Below, one piece after another: positions 62,395 through 64,000 of a stretch of 64,000 bases of DNA. Below the pieces are notes generated by a model. The model searched no databases. It saw nothing but the letters and a program-made list of their open reading frames with translations, and was not told the origin of the DNA. The stretch comes from Prevotellaceae bacterium (GTDB lineage Bacteria > Bacteroidota > Bacteroidia > Bacteroidales > Bacteroidaceae): the NCBI GenBank assembly GCA_015257125.1, contig JABZKU010000009.1, forward strand, positions 1-64,000. The letters are read 5' to 3'. How positions within the stretch are numbered: the stretch's first letter is position 1; the number at the start of each line of letters is the position of its first letter. A program made the position numbers and the translations under genes.

Positions 62395-62988
62395 TTATTG
62401 CAAACGGATGCCCACCGACTCGATGCCGGGGATTTCGTTGCGCCGCATGAGGTGATGCACGGTGATTCGTCCCTTTGCGCCGTCGGGCAGTCGGAGCGTG
62501 ACGAGCGGAAAGGCGTAGGGGTGCACCGAAATGCCGCGGGCGCGAAGTCGCCCTTCGTCAGTGGTGAGATCGGCCACGAGGGTATCGGTGCGCACCATGA
62601 GCAGACTGTCGCGCAAGCAGCGGGGCGGGCGCGGCTGTCCGATGGCTCTGAAGTGGCGCCGCGCGTCGGTGCGCGCCTGCGCCGCCGAGTCCGGCACCGC
62701 CAGTGTCCACCGTTGCTGCACCACCAAGGTGATCGAACGGAAAGGACAGGGTTCGGCAGAAGATTTGCGGAGCATCACCGAGAGCGGATAGTCGCGGGCA
62801 CCGGGCAAACTGTCGACCGTGAACACATACGACGTGTCGCGCGACCAGCCGTGGAGATCAACGGCGCCATATTGCAGATAAGGTTCCGCTTCTCGGCAGG
62901 AAACGGCGAGCAGCCCCACGAAGAGGAAGGTGCAAAGTCGCCCTAAGTGTCCAAAAAAGAGAGTACGAACTGAAATCATACGGTTCAT
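62395..62988 (-). CDS. gldH: GldH-like lipoprotein
   Basis: A 197-residue protein with a lipoprotein signal (FLFVGLLAVSC) and a GldH-type domain (YLQYGAVDLHGWSRDTSYVF, YPLSVMLRKS, VHHLMRRNEIPGIESVGIRL). GldH is a gliding-motility lipoprotein in Flavobacterium; in Bacteroidales it occurs in non-gliding species, next to ricT. Its start overlaps the ricT stop (ATGA), showing translational coupling. Confidence 0.8.
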   Translation of the reverse strand: MNRMISVRTLFFGHLGRLCTFLFVGLLAVSCREAEPYLQYGAVDLHGWSRDTSYVFTVDSLPGARDYPLSVMLRKSSAEPCPFRSITLVVQQRWTLAVPDSAAQARTDARRHFRAIGQPRPPRCLRDSLLMVRTDTLVADLTTDEGRLRARGISVHPYAFPLVTLRLPDGAKGRITVHHLMRRNEIPGIESVGIRLQ

Positions 62989-64000
62989 GCCGTCGGAGTA
63001 TTGTCGGAATTGCCGTTCGGAGTCGGGCGCGTTTGGTCGCGGCGTCCGTTGCCTTTCACCTGATCGGCGCGGGCTTCCGCATCGCGACTGTTGCGATTGC
63101 GGTCATTGCGGTTGCCGCTGCGCTCGCGGTTGCGGTCGTCGTTGCGACGGGGCGCGCGTTCACGTCGAGCATTGCCACCGCGGGCGTTGGGAGCGCCCGC
63201 TTCCTGTCCTTCTTCCGGCGCTGTCTGTCGTGCATTGTCAGGACGGGGACGACGCTTTTTGCGCTTTTTCGACTTGTCGAAGCGTGTCAAATCGTCTTGT
63301 TCGGCGAGGTCCACCACCTTTTTCTCGGTGGGTTGTGCACCGTTGTCGAGCGTTTCGGGCTTCTCACCGCCGCGGTTCATCTCCATCACCTCCAGTGCGC
63401 GTTCGGCACTGACGGTCACTAAGTTGGCCGCCATGCGTTTGTCGGTCGAATAGGTGATCTGTCCGCTGAGAATGTCCGCTTTGAAATGGTAATACGTGCC
63501 GTCGATCGTCTCGAGGGGCACGTTGCGTTCGGGCAAACTCTTGTGCGCCTCGTTGTAGGCGTCGAGTTCGTAGTTCAAACAGCATTTGAGTTTACCGCAT
63601 TGCCCAGCGAGTTTTTGCGGATTGGGCGAAATGTCTTGTTGGCGAGCGGCACCTGTCGACACGGTTTGGAAGTTTTTCATCCAAGTCGAGCAGCAGAGTT
63701 CGCGGCCGCACGGCCCGATGCCGCCGATGCGTCCGGCTTCTTGGCGTGCACCGATCTGGCGCATCTCGACGCGCACGTGGAAGGTATCGGCCAGCACGCG
63801 AATGAGTTTGCGGAAGTCCACACGCGAGTCGGCAATGTAGTAGAAAATCGCTTTGTTGCAGTCGCCTTGATATTCGACGTCGCCGATTTTCATGTCCAGT
63901 TCGAGCGATTTGGCAATTTGTCGGCTTTGGATCATCGTATCGTTCTCACGACTGCGGGCTTCGTGCCATTTTTCGATGTCCGAGGTGCGTGCTTTTCGAT
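62985..64000 (-). CDS. ricT: RicT/PSP1-domain protein, 5' end outside the window
   Basis: The PSP1 C-terminal domain protein (YaaT/RicT). The frame is open to the window edge, so only about the last 338 residues are seen. It has MKIGDVEYQGDCNKAIFYYIADSRVDFR, and two cysteine clusters GIGPCGRELCCSTW and AGQCGKLKCCLNYE that in Bacillus help bind Fe-S clusters in the RicAFT complex, which affects RNase Y and mRNA processing. After residue ~220 of the visible part comes a long Arg/Asn/Asp-rich disordered tail (NDDRNRERSGNRNDRN), suitable for RNA binding. It overlaps gldH by 4 bases. Confidence 0.9.
   Translation of the reverse strand, partial: RKARTSDIEKWHEARSRENDTMIQSRQIAKSLELDMKIGDVEYQGDCNKAIFYYIADSRVDFRKLIRVLADTFHVRVEMRQIGARQEAGRIGGIGPCGRELCCSTWMKNFQTVSTGAARQQDISPNPQKLAGQCGKLKCCLNYELDAYNEAHKSLPERNVPLETIDGTYYHFKADILSGQITYSTDKRMAANLVTVSAERALEVMEMNRGGEKPETLDNGAQPTEKKVVDLAEQDDLTRFDKSKKRKKRRPRPDNARQTAPEEGQEAGAPNARGGNARRERAPRRNDDRNRERSGNRNDRNRNSRDAEARADQVKGNGRRDQTRPTPNGNSDNTPTA

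Overview
The window is chromosomal DNA from a member of the Bacteroidales, most likely the Prevotellaceae/Porphyromonadaceae group. The evidence is Bacteroidetes-type promoters (-7 box TAnnTTTG before murG, mdh, topA, mtnN, yfhO and the giant surface genes), few Shine-Dalgarno sequences, type IX secretion parts (porT, gldH, and a C-terminal sorting domain on a galactosidase), ricT next to gldH, and a SpmA-SpmB fusion in a lineage that does not sporulate. The core genes are fairly GC-rich; the first 5 kb and some accessory genes are visibly AT-richer. The species cannot be named from sequence alone.

Layout. 1-5.1 kb is a graveyard of RHS/polymorphic-toxin cassettes: three broken RHS core fragments, two C-terminal toxin tips (one unassigned, one PD-(D/E)XK nuclease-like), a tandem Imm22 immunity gene, a second putative immunity gene and a probable ISL3 transposase remnant. 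5.1-13.6 kb is the distal division/cell-wall (dcw) operon murG-murC-ftsQ-ftsA-[ftsZ-like paralog]-ftsZ-yqeY, closed by a strong terminator. 13.6-19.1 kb holds recJ-recQ (overlapping) and an SpmAB-type membrane protein. 19.1-24.2 kb holds ridA, gdhA and mdh separated by long repeat-containing spacers. 24.2-39.2 kb holds two convergent, about 2200-residue secreted proteins with near-identical 3' ends that form a 1.3-kb inverted repeat around one IS256-family element. 39.2-50.6 kb is housekeeping, mostly on the minus strand: topA-aroK-speA-ung-DUF3109, ybeY, ruvB, a lipoprotein, rpsT, tRNA-Glu, then recO on the plus strand. 50.6-57.0 kb holds yaaA, mtnN-luxS (S-adenosylhomocysteine recycling and AI-2), a YfhO-type membrane protein and a lipoprotein MsrA-MsrB fusion. 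57.6-64.0 kb holds, on the minus strand, ricT (cut by the window edge), gldH, porT and a 1315-residue GH2 beta-galactosidase with a type IX sorting signal.

The most unusual items are (1) a divergent FtsZ paralog translationally coupled to the true ftsZ, which keeps much of the nucleotide fold but has lost the catalytic T7-loop aspartates; (2) the convergent giant-protein pair with homogenised tails around an IS whose transposase is split by a -1 frameshift at a textbook slippery heptamer; (3) the compact array of orphan RHS tip/immunity cassettes; and (4) a degenerate repeat family of about 21-22 bp units in intergenic regions.
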